A stretch of 15,561 nt of DNA from Candidatus Magasanikbacteria bacterium RIFCSPHIGHO2_01_FULL_41_23 (GCA_001782805.1 MFPT01000023.1:1-15561); one strand, 5' to 3'; positions 6,478-13,234 are shown, counted from the stretch's first letter. Numbers and translations are program-made. Notes: generated by a model not told the origin, from the sequence alone.

Positions 6478-7806
6478 ATGCCTCAAGTAAAACCCGAAAT
6501 TGAAACATTCGCAAAAATTAAAGTCATCGGTATTGGCGGATCTGGCGGATCAGCGGTTGACCGCATGGTAAAGAGCGGTATTCGTGGCGTTGATTTTATG
6601 GTTATGAATACTGATGTCCAAGCTCTGCATCACAATAGCGCGCCACACAAATTGCATATTGGCAAAGCAGTCACGCGCGGACTTGGTGCCGGCATGAATC
6701 CGGATGTGGGCAAACGCAGTGCCGAAGAAACGCAAAACGAAATTCGCGAATTACTAAAAGACACGGACATGGTATTTATTACTTGTGGTTTGGGTGGTGG
6801 CACCGGATCAGGCGCTGCTCCGATTGTGGCGGAAATCGCGCGTGATATGGGAATTCTTACTGTCGCAGTTGTTACCAAACCGTTTTCATTTGAAGGTCCG
6901 CAACGTCGCGCCATTGCCGAGCGCGCGCATGACGAATTATCACGCAATGTTGATACAATTATTACCATTCAAAATGATCGTATTTTGCAAATTATCGATA
7001 AAAAAACTTCACTCGTGGAAGCATTTAGAATTGTCGATGATGTTTTGCGTCAAGGTGTCCAAGGAATTTCCGAATTAATTACTGTTCCCGGACTGATCAA
7101 TGTTGATTTTGCCGATGTCCGCACTATTATGAGTGATACCGGGTCAGCGTTAATGGGAATTGGAATTGGTGCGGGCGACAATCGCGCGCTGGAAGCCGCC
7201 AAATCAGCTATTTCCAGTCCCTTGCTGGATATTGCGATCGATGGCGCTCGCGGAATTTTGTTCACGATTACCGGCGGCAGTAGTTTGGGTATGCAAGAAG
7301 TGGCTGAAGCCGCCAAGATTATTACGAGTTCGGCGCACGAAGATGCTCGAGTTATTTTTGGCGCGGTTATTGATGACACTATGGGCGAAGATATTCGCAT
7401 TACCGTTATTGCCACTGGTTTTGAAAGTCGCGAGCGTGATAAACATTTTAAAAATGAAAATTCTGATTCTTTGAATATTTCTCGTCGATCGCCATTACGC
7501 ATGCCGTTATTTACCAAACGTGTGTCTGAGATTCCGCCACCGGAACCAAATGATACCAACGATTCGGTTGATGATATTTTAAGCGATGAGCCTATTAAAT
7601 CTTCAATGGAAAAACCGCAATTTGCCAAAAAAGTGATTCTCGAAGAACCAATGCCGGTGCGCATGATCCCGCCCAAACCGAGTCATTTTTCTCCGCGTCC
7701 GCCAAATATTCCACCCGCACCATTGAGCTTTAATTCTCCAAATCCAACCAACGATGATGAAGATTTGGAAATTCCCGCCTTTATTCGCAAAAAAATGGGA
7801 CAATAG
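6478..7806 (+). CDS. ftsZ: Cell division protein FtsZ
   Basis: FtsZ is the tubulin-like GTPase that forms the cytokinetic Z ring. Numbered from the ATG at 6478, the protein has 442 residues. The N-terminal glycine motif is IGIGGSGGSAVDRM (17-30), with Ser25 where Asn is usual (GGNAVNRM). The tubulin signature GGGTGSGAAP is at 106-115. The T7 synergy loop NVDFADVRTIM (208-218) keeps the catalytic aspartates. After a ~100-residue Pro-rich linker the C-terminal peptide DLEIPAFIRKKMGQ matches the conserved tail that binds FtsA. A TTG at 6457 would add seven residues (MFNNVEF), but the ATG fits the family start and the position of the promoter better. ftsZ follows ftsA, separated by a terminator-like hairpin and a new -10 box. 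Confidence 0.97.
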   Translation: MPQVKPEIETFAKIKVIGIGGSGGSAVDRMVKSGIRGVDFMVMNTDVQALHHNSAPHKLHIGKAVTRGLGAGMNPDVGKRSAEETQNEIRELLKDTDMVFITCGLGGGTGSGAAPIVAEIARDMGILTVAVVTKPFSFEGPQRRAIAERAHDELSRNVDTIITIQNDRILQIIDKKTSLVEAFRIVDDVLRQGVQGISELITVPGLINVDFADVRTIMSDTGSALMGIGIGAGDNRALEAAKSAISSPLLDIAIDGARGILFTITGGSSLGMQEVAEAAKIITSSAHEDARVIFGAVIDDTMGEDIRITVIATGFESRERDKHFKNENSDSLNISRRSPLRMPLFTKRVSEIPPPEPNDTNDSVDDILSDEPIKSSMEKPQFAKKVILEEPMPVRMIPPKPSHFSPRPPNIPPAPLSFNSPNPTNDDEDLEIPAFIRKKMGQ

Positions 7807-7826
7807 TACTCAGACTAATTTTTAAA

Positions 7827-7889
7827 CAAACTTCGTCTTTCCTCCCTCATATACAAACTCCGTTTCCTAAGTCTTAAGCAAACTTCGTG
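7827..7889 (-). repeat. Dispersed ~62-bp repeat (R3), inverted relative to R1 and R2
   Basis: CAAACTTCG occurs at 7827-7835 and again at 7879-7887, 52 bases apart. CCTAAGTCTTAAGCAAACTT (7866-7885) is the reverse complement of the arm of R1 and R2. R2 and R3 therefore bracket the block 194-7806 in inverted orientation. Confidence 0.65.
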
Positions 7890-7943
7890 AGACCGTTTTT
7901 CTCGACCCTCGACCGTGCTCGGGCATCGAGAAAAAGATCTCAC
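7887..7943. repeat. Long imperfect palindrome containing element copy 2
   Basis: GTGAGA (7887-7892) pairs with TCTCAC (7938-7943). After a small internal loop, TTTTTCTCGA (7896-7905) pairs perfectly with TCGAGAAAAA (7926-7935). The apex is CCCTCGACCGTGCTCGGG (7906-7923), which on the minus strand has the CCCGAG...CGAGGG ends of the palindromic family. No T tract follows on either strand, so it does not read as a standard terminator. Confidence 0.65.
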
Positions 7944-7992
7944 TCCAGTTTGCTTATTCAGTATATCGAATCTTTTGTTGTTGCATTAGTGA

Positions 7993-8140
7993 GGTTGGCA
8001 TTCATGTCAGTCAGCGCACGTTTGGACGCGAGGCTGATGTAATACTGTAAATAATCAAAGCCGAGCGGACAATGTAGTGAGCGAGCCATTCACTGAGTAT
8101 ATACTGCGAGCGAGCGGCGCTGACTGACATGATGACAACC
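7993..8140. repeat. Long inverted-repeat structure (possible palindromic mobile element or structured RNA)
   Basis: CATGTCAGTCAGCGC (8003-8017) and GCGCTGACTGACATG (8117-8131) are perfect 15-bp inverted arms. Pairing continues outward imperfectly to GGTTG at 7993 and CAACC at 8140. The ~99-base interior contains AGTGA/TCACT (8076-8080 / 8090-8094) and the palindrome AGTATATACT (8096-8105). No transposase gene or clear target-site duplication is visible. Confidence 0.65.
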
Positions 8141-8187
8141 GAGCCAACGATATGGTTGGGATGATTGCCACCGAGCGAGCGGCGGTT
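8141..8187. repeat. GC-rich segment with GAGCGAGC direct repeats
   Basis: CGAGCGAGCGGCG at 8172-8184 repeats 8107-8119 exactly, and GAGCGAGC also occurs at 8079-8086. CCAAC (8144-8148) pairs with GTTGG (8155-8159), and ACCG (8170-8173) with CGGT (8183-8186). The segment looks like an extension of the preceding inverted-repeat structure. Confidence 0.5.
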
Positions 8188-8190
8188 AGT

Positions 8191-8219
8191 TTGTTTTAAT
8201 TTTCTTATATTGGTATACT
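8191..8219 (+). promoter_or_regulatory. nrdR promoter, extended -10
   Basis: TTGTTT (8191-8196), a 17-base spacer and TGGTATACT (hexamer 8214-8219, TG at 8211-8212) form an extended -10 promoter. The start would be about 8226, with a ~24-nt leader. GAGGG at 8232-8236 is a weak Shine-Dalgarno candidate, 13 bases from the ATG. Confidence 0.65.
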
Positions 8220-8249
8220 TTTTTGACAAAAGAGGGAAATTTTTAGTCT

Positions 8250-8723
8250 ATGAATTGCCCCGTTTGCAGACATAAAGAAACCAAAGTAATCGATTCGCGA
8301 ATGACAACCGACGGCATGTCCATCCGTCGTCGTCGTGAATGCATCGAATGTAATTATCGTTTTTCCACGCTCGAAGAAATGGAACTTTTGGATATTGTCG
8401 TAGTCAAAAATAATGGTCGCCGCGAATCATATTCACGTCCCAAATTGGAGCGAGGCATCACACATTCTTTAACCAAACGACCGTATACCGAAGACCAGTT
8501 TGGCCAACTGATACATGGCATTGAAACCGATATCCAAAAGAAAAAACAACGCGAAATCACCAGCAAAGATATCGGTGAAATTGTTATGCGCCAACTGCGC
8601 AAATTCGACAAAGTCGCGTATATTCGTTTTGCTTCCATTTATCGCGCGTTTACCGATGTGAGCAAATTTCAAAAAGAAGTTCGTTTATTACAACATGATC
8701 GCTCTCATAAGAAAAAAACATAA
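8250..8723 (+). CDS. nrdR: Transcriptional repressor NrdR
   Basis: NrdR represses ribonucleotide reductase genes in response to dATP/ATP. The 157-residue protein has the N-terminal zinc ribbon with C3, C6, C31 and C34 (MNCPVC...CIECNYRF) and conserved VIDSR and RRRREC. The ATP-cone domain spans ~46-136 (VVVKNNGRRESYSRPKLERGI, IGEIVMRQLRKFDKVAYIRFAS). The length and motifs are standard for the family. No ribonucleotide reductase gene lies in the window, and I see no NrdR box near its own promoter. The next gene starts 2 bases after its stop, so nrdR probably heads an operon running to 13234. Confidence 0.97.
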   Translation: MNCPVCRHKETKVIDSRMTTDGMSIRRRRECIECNYRFSTLEEMELLDIVVVKNNGRRESYSRPKLERGITHSLTKRPYTEDQFGQLIHGIETDIQKKKQREITSKDIGEIVMRQLRKFDKVAYIRFASIYRAFTDVSKFQKEVRLLQHDRSHKKKT

Positions 8724-8725
8724 TT

Positions 8726-9118
8726 ATGCCGCAATCCCTCGACAAGCTCGGGACAAGCCTTGAGACAAATTCCGGTGTCAATATTGAACTAAATAAAACT
8801 GTCTTTACCCGCTTAGATGAACTGGAAATTTTGGTTCGACAAAATATTCAGTGGAATGAACTGGTTTACCAAGAAGCCAAGCGCACTCGACGACGTTTAA
8901 CACTCATGGTTGTGGGCGATTGGCTACGCCTTTTTTTGTGGCTTACGCCTCTTATTTTGGGAGCCATATTTTTGCCGCCGCTGTTTCGTAAAGCTGAACA
9001 ATTATATACTGATACCATTGTTCGCCCGCAACAAAAAATTGAAGGCGAATATAATCGCGCGCTTGATTCCATTCGTCATTTGAATAACATCGTATCCTCA
9101 ACCATACCAAAATTTTAA
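8726..9118 (+). CDS. Small single-pass membrane protein of unknown function
   Basis: I do not recognise a named family. The 130-residue protein has a polar N-terminus, a charged helical part (~25-60, rich in E/R) and one hydrophobic segment at ~67-88 (WLRLFLWLTPLILGAIFLPP). A polar, possibly coiled C-terminal part (~90-130) follows. Residues 4-10 (SLDKLGT) are encoded by a copy of the CCCTCGAC...GCTCGGG palindrome that starts nine bases after the first base of the ATG, so the original N-terminus may have been shorter or different. It lies between nrdR (2-base gap) and pyruvate kinase (8-base gap) and is probably cotranscribed. No Shine-Dalgarno is seen. Confidence 0.75.
   Translation: MPQSLDKLGTSLETNSGVNIELNKTVFTRLDELEILVRQNIQWNELVYQEAKRTRRRLTLMVVGDWLRLFLWLTPLILGAIFLPPLFRKAEQLYTDTIVRPQQKIEGEYNRALDSIRHLNNIVSSTIPKF
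8735..8753 (-). repeat. Palindromic element CCCGAGC...GTCGAGGG (copy 3), inside a coding sequence
   Basis: TCCCTCGACAAGCTCGGGA is, on the minus strand, TCCC-GA-G...C-GA-GGGA. It has the same stem and tandem G.A mismatch as copies 1 and 4. The core differs from copy 2 only in the loop (CAAG against CCGTG). It is translated within the first ten codons of the 130-residue protein. Confidence 0.6.
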
Positions 9119-9126
9119 TAAAAAAT

Positions 9127-10593
9127 ATGTCATTGAAACGAACTAAAATCGTGGCCACACTGGGTCCAGCCACGCATACCGAAGAAATTATTGCGGGAAT
9201 TATTAATGCGGGCGTGGATGTCGTGCGTTTGAATTTTTCTCATGGCAGTTACGCCGATCATGCACTTTTGATTGAACGCGTGCGCCAAGTTGCGACCACC
9301 ATAAAAAAACCCATCGCGATTTTGCAGGATTTGCAAGGTCCAAAAATTCGTTTGGGGAAATTGCCCGATGCCGGCGTTGCCGTAAATGATAATGATACAA
9401 TCATATTTGACACTATTGCAAAAGAATACGCAGATTCGACACTTCGTGGTGACTCAGTGGAACCAAGCTCACTGCAAGCAGATTCGATTTTTCCCGTTGA
9501 TTTTTCCGAATTGCATGAGCACGTCAAATCAGGCGAGCGATTGCTTATCAATGATGGCCGTATTCAAACCAAAATAATTGCGGTCAATGGCACGCAGATT
9601 TCCGCCACTGTCCTCCATGGCGGATTATTATCATCGCACAAAGGTATTAATGTCCCTGATTCCAAAATTACCGTCAGTGCCATAACTCCCAAAGATCGAG
9701 CTGATGCTGAATTCGGCGTTTTGCAAGGCGTTGATTATATTGCGCTTTCATTCGTGCGTTCAGCCAATGATATAAATGAATTGCGCGCGATTATTTCTCT
9801 CGCTGATAAAAATTCAACAGCCATTAAAATCATTGCCAAGATGGAACGGCCCGAAGCTGTCGCCAATCAAGCCGCGATTATTACCGTCGCTGACGGAATT
9901 ATGGTCGCACGGGGTGATTTGGGAATTGAAATTGACGCGGCAGAAGTCCCGATTGTGCAAAAAGAATTAATTGAAGCCGCACGGATAGCGGGCAAACCGG
10001 TCATTGTGGCCACGCAAATGCTCGATTCCATGCAAGATAGTCCACAACCTACGCGAGCCGAAGTCAATGATGTGGCGAACGCGGTCATTGATCATGCCGA
10101 TGCGGTTATGCTTTCCAACGAAAGCGCGACGGGTCATTATCCGTTTGAAACCGTCCAAATTATGGCGGATATTATTCGCACTACCGAAGCGTCGAAGTAC
10201 GATGATGTTCTCCCGGATGTGGAAAATAAATCAGCGCTGACCGATGATGTTTTAAGTGAGCTCGTACGTCTCGCATCTCAAGAAACCATTGCCAAAGCTA
10301 TTTTAACTGTTTCATTTGACGGCCAGATTGCTCGCCATATTAGTCGTTGCCGACCTCAAGTGCCCATTATTGTCGTTACCAATGACGATCGCGTTACTCG
10401 CCAGCTCGCTCTTAACTCAGGCGTCTATGCCATTACCAAAAATCCCCAAAATTCCGATGAGGCTCTGGCTGTAGCAATGCAATATGCTCTCGATTTAGGA
10501 TTGGTTATTCATGGAGATACAATTGTCGCGGCGTTTGGTGAGCCGTTCAACAGCGCGCATACTATTTCAGTTTTAAAAGTAAAAGCAGTATAA
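9127..10593 (+). CDS. pyk: Pyruvate kinase
   Basis: Pyruvate kinase converts PEP and ADP to pyruvate and ATP, the last step of glycolysis. The 488-residue protein begins TKIVATLGPAT and has the substrate-binding R34, N36 and S38 (VVRLNFSHG). The active site IIAKMERPEAV keeps K238 and E240; MVARGDLGIE keeps D264; IVATQML keeps T296. The usual PTRAEVNDVANAV and DAVMLSNESA regions follow, although the common SGETA is SNESA here. The B domain holds an extra ~15 residues around 98-113 (ADSTLRGDSVEPSSL). The C-terminal domain (~360-488) is normal, with no PEP-utiliser extension. The next gene encodes a PEP-synthase-like protein, suggesting a PEP/pyruvate theme. No Shine-Dalgarno is visible. Confidence 0.95.
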   Translation: MSLKRTKIVATLGPATHTEEIIAGIINAGVDVVRLNFSHGSYADHALLIERVRQVATTIKKPIAILQDLQGPKIRLGKLPDAGVAVNDNDTIIFDTIAKEYADSTLRGDSVEPSSLQADSIFPVDFSELHEHVKSGERLLINDGRIQTKIIAVNGTQISATVLHGGLLSSHKGINVPDSKITVSAITPKDRADAEFGVLQGVDYIALSFVRSANDINELRAIISLADKNSTAIKIIAKMERPEAVANQAAIITVADGIMVARGDLGIEIDAAEVPIVQKELIEAARIAGKPVIVATQMLDSMQDSPQPTRAEVNDVANAVIDHADAVMLSNESATGHYPFETVQIMADIIRTTEASKYDDVLPDVENKSALTDDVLSELVRLASQETIAKAILTVSFDGQIARHISRCRPQVPIIVVTNDDRVTRQLALNSGVYAITKNPQNSDEALAVAMQYALDLGLVIHGDTIVAAFGEPFNSAHTISVLKVKAV

Positions 10594-10594
10594 T
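10566..10594 (+). promoter_or_regulatory. Candidate promoter overlapping the pyk stop, giving a leaderless mRNA
   Basis: TATAAT at 10589-10594 overlaps the pyk stop codon and ends six bases before the next ATG. TTCAGT at 10566-10571 is a poor -35 at 17-base spacing. A start at the usual distance would fall on the ATG at 10601. It could be chance in an AT-rich spacer. Confidence 0.35.
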
Positions 10595-10600
10595 ATACGC

Positions 10601-13234
10601 ATGGGATTTTTCCGATCGCCAAAATTAATAACGTCAAATCCAAAATCTGTTGATCATGATTTAGTTTTGTCATTATCGGATAAACAAATAATCACTCCTT
10701 ATTTCATTCAACAATTTTTGGCGCAAAATGGACTCTATAAAAAGATAAAAAAAGATACGCAAAATTTAGATATTCATCATCCGGGAACAATGAGAGCAGT
10801 GAGCACTCGTATTATGAGCGCGATTATGCGTCAACCACTTGGTAATGCTTTGTGCGTTGTACTGGCCAAAGTTGGGAGAGAATTAAATCCAAAAGATAAA
10901 TCGCATCATATTTATTTTCGTTTATTTTTTACCAATCCCGAAGCGGGGAATTATCATATCCTTGCGCAGAATGAATTTTTAGTCACTAAAAAAAATCTTG
11001 AACAGGCTTTCAAAAAAGCCGTTGCTCAGTTCTATAGCGCAGACATACTGTTGGATCGTGAGCGTTCCGGATTTGGTCATTTGGATGTTGGCCTTGCTTT
11101 GATTGTATATACGCGTTCCGTAGAAGCTCGGCATTTTGTTTTACATACTTCTCAGCGAGAAATTGAATCGAACATCGCATCCTTGTATATTGAACAAAAA
11201 ACTGGGAAAATCTCTGAATATTTATTGTTTAAACCAAATTTGACTAATGGAGAGTGGCCAATACTCAACAGTTTGTCTTCCACGACCACTATTTCGACGC
11301 CAATTTTGAATTTAGTTGCGCGCGCAGTGGCGATTGAAACTACTGCACTCGCGTCTTTAACCGTAACCGGTTATTTTGACCAAACAATTGGAAATATTTC
11401 TCTTGTTGGCTTAGAAAAAAATACACCAATCATTCCACGTGATTTTTCCGAAGAATTTGTTTTAACCCAAAAAGCCAAACCAATTATGCACGGTAAGGCT
11501 GTGGGCAAATCAATCGCCGTTGGTTTGGCGCGAATTATCAATCAAGCTCGTGATTACCAAAAATATCAGCCCGGAGAAATAATTGTCGCCAAAAAATTTT
11601 CACCTGAATGCTTGCCTCTCGCGACAACGGCTGTCGGATTTATTTTTGAATCATCTCACCTTCCGATTGAATTTATCACTCAAATTAAAAATTTCAATCG
11701 GCCTTGCATTGTAAATGTCAAACACACAATGATCAAATCCGGCGCATCACTCACTCTTTCCTGTGCCCAAGGCGAAGATGGTTTAGTGTATGCCGGCGCT
11801 TTGCCATACGAAGTGAAAAAAAGAATTGCGTCTCGTCCTCACAAAACCAAAATTGAATTAGCTGAGGCCTACAATGCTCTGCCAACTACGGATTCAGATA
11901 GCGATCGCGTAATTTTTATTGATGATATTATTGCCGGCGAAATTAAGATTCATCCACTATCTTTGTGCCAAAATCAGTCTTCGGAGTCAAGGGAAAAATA
12001 TCTGACCGCGATTTTTTCCGTGATCGCCCAAGCCACAGCGCTTAATTATCCTCATTCGCTTACTGTTGCTCTGAGCAGTGCTTCGCGTCGCGTGTTTGAA
12101 AATTTGGTCAAGGGCAAAAATTGGGAAAAAAAATTAAAATTGCGTTCGGGAGCGCGTGGCGCTGAGCGCTATCTTGCTTCAGGCTATGTTTCAGTTGTCG
12201 CGGCCGAATGTCAAGTTTTGATTTTTTTGAAAGAAAAATTGGGTTTGAAAAATCTTCGTCTCCAATTACCTTATTGCCGTTCGCCGTTTGAATTGGAAAA
12301 ATTTTTGGCATTGTTGGAATCTCATGGTATTACGCGGGCCAAAGGCTGGAAATTCAGTTTGCAAACAAATTTTCCCGGACATGGTCTTTTGACTGAATCT
12401 TTTGCTCTCCAAGTCGATACTTTAATTTTAGATATTGATGCCTTGGTACCCGCCATAATGGGAGAGCGAGTAACCACTGTTACTCCGGAAATGCAAAAAA
12501 TCGTTGAGAATGTTTTGGTTCAAATCGTGCGTACGGCTCGTAAAGTCAAAACCGACGTGGCTGTTTCCGGAATGCTTTTGTCACGACAACCGAAACTGGT
12601 TTTTTCCACGGTTAAAAGCGGAGTCAAATCAGTATTACTTACTTCGGATCATGCCTCTGCGGTTCGAGCGTCCATTATTGAAGCAGAGCAAACAGTGGGG
12701 AACACCGGCTATGCCACGAATCATCGTTGGCTTGGTTTGGTTGCCGGTATCGCAGCTTTTGGCGCACTCCTTATGACTGGTGCCGGTTGTGGAATGAATC
12801 AGCTTGTTTACCCCGAGCAGGCTGGTGGTGAGCGAAGCCGAACCAGTCGAGGGGCGGAAATACCACAAATGACTCCGGCACAAATTCGTGCCGAAATATT
12901 GTCATCGATCTCAATCGCGCAAGAAGAATTGAGCAAAAAGACCTTGACCGAAAGTATTGTGAATGGTTTTGCTCATTTTAAAATCGCTTATCCCAAATCA
13001 TGGATTGCCGAATATCAACCGGATAATTTTATTTTGACCGACGCAGAAACCAGCACCACTATTAGATTCTATCAAAAAATAAATTCAGATAACTCAACCA
13101 CGAGCACGAGCGCCGCATCACTCGATTTTATCCACGAAGTTTCTATGCCCAACAATTCCGTACTGCAAATTTTTACCTCCACTTCAAGCCAAGTGGTTAA
13201 TGATATTATAGATTCAGTGAAATTTTTGCAATAG
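10601..13234 (+). CDS. Degenerate PEP-synthase-like protein fused to a lipoprotein-like membrane and extracytoplasmic domain
   Basis: The 877-residue protein follows the order of PEP synthase/PPDK. Residues ~1-230 resemble an eroded ATP-binding domain (SADILLDRERSGFGHLDVGL, EYLLFKP). Residues ~296-395 are the swivelling phosphohistidine domain, with H353 in ESSHLPI at the place of the catalytic His. Residues ~430-695 match the PEP-binding barrel: RGAERY (519-524), AAECQVL, LPYCRS and VAVSGMLLS. The catalytic Cys of 'CGQ/CGE' is Ser656, and the motifs corresponding to 'EIPSN' and 'SNDLTQ' read TNFPG and IDALVP, so catalysis is doubtful. Residues 710-730 look like a lipoprotein signal ending GAGC730. 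Residues ~755-877 are extracytoplasmic in style and PsbP-like (FKIAYPKSWIAEY). Residues 738-751 come from an inserted palindrome. It may be a fusion of an old PEP synthase and a separate lipoprotein gene, 7 bases downstream of pyk. Confidence 0.75.
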   Translation: MGFFRSPKLITSNPKSVDHDLVLSLSDKQIITPYFIQQFLAQNGLYKKIKKDTQNLDIHHPGTMRAVSTRIMSAIMRQPLGNALCVVLAKVGRELNPKDKSHHIYFRLFFTNPEAGNYHILAQNEFLVTKKNLEQAFKKAVAQFYSADILLDRERSGFGHLDVGLALIVYTRSVEARHFVLHTSQREIESNIASLYIEQKTGKISEYLLFKPNLTNGEWPILNSLSSTTTISTPILNLVARAVAIETTALASLTVTGYFDQTIGNISLVGLEKNTPIIPRDFSEEFVLTQKAKPIMHGKAVGKSIAVGLARIINQARDYQKYQPGEIIVAKKFSPECLPLATTAVGFIFESSHLPIEFITQIKNFNRPCIVNVKHTMIKSGASLTLSCAQGEDGLVYAGALPYEVKKRIASRPHKTKIELAEAYNALPTTDSDSDRVIFIDDIIAGEIKIHPLSLCQNQSSESREKYLTAIFSVIAQATALNYPHSLTVALSSASRRVFENLVKGKNWEKKLKLRSGARGAERYLASGYVSVVAAECQVLIFLKEKLGLKNLRLQLPYCRSPFELEKFLALLESHGITRAKGWKFSLQTNFPGHGLLTESFALQVDTLILDIDALVPAIMGERVTTVTPEMQKIVENVLVQIVRTARKVKTDVAVSGMLLSRQPKLVFSTVKSGVKSVLLTSDHASAVRASIIEAEQTVGNTGYATNHRWLGLVAGIAAFGALLMTGAGCGMNQLVYPEQAGGERSRTSRGAEIPQMTPAQIRAEILSSISIAQEELSKKTLTESIVNGFAHFKIAYPKSWIAEYQPDNFILTDAETSTTIRFYQKINSDNSTTSTSAASLDFIHEVSMPNNSVLQIFTSTSSQVVNDIIDSVKFLQ
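12811..12854 (+). repeat. Palindromic element CCCCGAGC...GTCGAGGGG (copy 4), in frame inside a coding sequence
   Basis: The outer ends CCCCGAG (12811-12817) and CGAGGGG (12848-12854) match the family. The interior is longer, with CTGGT (12822-12826) pairing with ACCAG (12842-12846) around a GGTGAGCGAAGCCGA loop region. All 44 bases are open in the reading frame and give residues 738-751 (PEQAGGERSRTSRG), right after the lipoprotein-like membrane segment, in a likely linker. Confidence 0.65.

Larger units (their letters stand above)
7807..8249. other. 443-bp repeat-rich intergenic island between ftsZ and nrdR
   Basis: No convincing gene is present. From left to right it contains an inverted copy of the ~62-bp dispersed repeat, a long hairpin built around a CCCTCGAC...GCTCGGG core, a ~148-bp inverted-repeat structure, a GC-rich direct-repeat segment and the nrdR promoter. 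AGTTTGCTTA at 7947-7956 also matches the core of repeat R1. The 72-codon minus-strand reading frame at 8011-8229 is explained by these repeats. No obvious ftsZ terminator with a T tract is seen. Confidence 0.7.

Noticed and set aside
7050..7676. 208-codon frame antisense to ftsZ
   Set aside because: It is a mirror of the ftsZ coding sequence in a strongly coding region. It has no promoter and no family resemblance.
8011..8229. 72-codon minus-strand reading frame in the ftsZ-nrdR gap
   Set aside because: It lies wholly in inverted and direct repeats and starts inside the nrdR promoter. The peptide has no recognisable fold, so the open frame is best explained by repeat sequence.
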